This document shows positions 63,138 to 64,000 of a DNA stretch of 64,000 bases, piece after piece (position 1 is the stretch's first letter; every line of letters starts with the position of its first letter). Both the position numbers and the translations under genes were made by a program. This stretch comes from Mesomycoplasma ovipneumoniae (GTDB lineage Bacteria > Bacillota_I > Bacilli_A > Mycoplasmatales > Metamycoplasmataceae), in NCBI RefSeq assembly GCF_035918255.1, contig NZ_CP142136.1, positions 1 through 64,000 on the forward strand. The letters are read 5' to 3'. The notes below the pieces were generated by a model. The model was not told the origin of the DNA and searched no databases. It was given only the letters and a program-made list of their open reading frames with translations.

Positions 63138-64000
63138 TTACCCTATTAAAATATCTTCGGTTATGTAAGTTTTATTCTGTTTGCCGATATTATCGCCTTG
63201 TCAAACGTAAATAAAAGAGGTAATTCCAAGCTGACCAATTAGCATAATAATCATAAATCCGATTTGTGAAATAACAGATAAATTTCGAATCAAACCTGTC
63301 GAGAGGCCCGAGGTTCCAAAAGCCGACATGACCTCAAAAACTAAATGGTAAATTTTATAATCACTAGTTTTTTGCTGGCTCGATAAATCGTCTAATGAAA
63401 AACTTGAGAGAAAAACTATCGCTACTACTAAAATAAAAGATATAAAAAACACAGTCGCAGCTGAAACAATTTTATCAGTTGTGATTTTTCTCTTAAATAT
63501 ATTAACATCACTAGTTCCCCTAATTTTAGACAAAACCACAGCTATAAAAATTCAAAAAGTTGTAACGCGAATTCCACCACCTGTAGAAGACGGCGCAGAG
63601 CCAATAAACATCAATAAACTTGTTAAAAATGTGCTTGGTTGAGTTAGCTGTTTTAAGTCAAATGTAAAAAAACCGGTTGAGCGAGTCATAAAATTATGAA
63701 ATAATAATGCAAATGTTTTATCAAATCAGTTGCCATTTTGCTCTTGGTTTCAAAAAGTAAAAGGAGAATTTGAACTAGCTTCGAAAGTAATTAGAAGAAT
63801 AAAACCAATTAGTGCAATAACAAAATAGCTCAAAATTGAAACTTTTGTAAACAAAGAAAATCTAAATCTTTTTATTTTCTGTTTAGAAAGTTTAAGTTTA
63901 AAAAAGCTAAAAAAATCATAAATTACCGGGTAGCCAATTCCACCTATTATTGTCAGAATTATTATCATAATTTGCAAAAAATAAGAGTGATAATAAGGTT
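63138..64000 (-). CDS. TrkH/KtrB-type potassium transporter, 5' end outside window
   Basis: Partial: the C-terminal 287 or so residues; the start lies beyond 64000. Segments QIMIIILTIIGGIGYPVIYDF, SAPSSTGGGIRVTTFW-like region near 63560-63600 and VMSAFGTSGLSTGLIRNLSV are selectivity-filter/P-loop motifs of the Trk/Ktr family. It mediates K+ (and Na+) uptake with a cytosolic TrkA/KtrA partner not seen here. Confidence 0.88.

Noticed and set aside
1..64000. Many genes appear split into two or more pieces by TGA codons
   Set aside because: All splits are at TGA only, in one frame, and at positions where the protein families have Trp. This is the mycoplasma code, not pseudogenes.

Overview
The window is a compact, very AT-rich mycoplasma chromosome segment in which UGA is read as tryptophan. 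Dozens of genes are continuous only under that code, for example tpiA (GNWKMN with W = UGA), dnaA, dnaN, gatA and clpB. It opens exactly on dnaA-dnaN-mnmG, so it probably starts at the conventional zero point of the genome. Two tandem gene pairs encode P97-like and P102-like surface adhesins, which, with the conserved housekeeping genes, points to the Mesomycoplasma (Mycoplasma) hyopneumoniae / flocculare / dispar / ovipneumoniae group. The species cannot be fixed from sequence reading alone.

Layout. 1-8.8 kb: dnaA, dnaN, mnmG, rlmH, two tandem DHH phosphoesterases, a Panacea-domain protein, ftsY. 8.9-12.8 kb: a catalytically degenerate RNase J-like protein fused in frame to a thioredoxin, then hrcA and grpE. 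12.8-19.4 kb: argS, a delta-like rpoE, fba, a pseudouridine synthase, gatCAB. 19.5-26.5 kb: P97-like and P102-like adhesin pair 1. 26.5-34.6 kb: an isolated 5S rRNA, whiA, a BI-1-like membrane protein, ppa, and a BMP lipoprotein with its nucleoside-type ABC transporter. 34.7-38.5 kb: tdk, tRNA-Gly, ptsH, ptsG, IIA-Glc.

38.5-46.5 kb is an accessory region. An intact IS30-type element sits in the terminator hairpin after the IIA gene and has duplicated that hairpin. An intact IS3-type element lies inside a decayed element that is itself flanked by long direct repeats. Next comes a small island: a protein with a glycine/alanine-rich hydrophobic hairpin, a downstream 4-TM membrane protein, a divergently transcribed nucleotidyltransferase-like protein, and a frameshifted second membrane protein. 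An A17 tract lies upstream of the -10 box of the first of these. The island ends at tRNA-Trp.

46.8-55.5 kb: tpx, lgt, trxB, adhesin pair 2. 55.5-56.66 kb: two nested non-coding mobile-element relics, the outer one flanked by a duplicated copy of the clpB 3' end. 56.6-64 kb: clpB (minus, with a CIRCE operator), tpiA, rpsO, RNase P RNA, a possible micro-ORF or small RNA, rplKA, rpsT, a YhcH-family gene and the 3' part of a TrkH/KtrB potassium transporter.

How it works together. HrcA (11 kb) is the expected repressor at the CIRCE site before clpB. Lgt would lipidate the BMP lipoprotein, which delivers nucleosides to the adjacent ABC transporter; Tdk salvages thymidine. HPr, IIBC and IIA supply a PTS sugar to glycolysis (fba, tpiA). 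TrxB can reduce the fused thioredoxin, which would feed Tpx. GatCAB makes Gln-tRNA and/or Asn-tRNA by transamidation.
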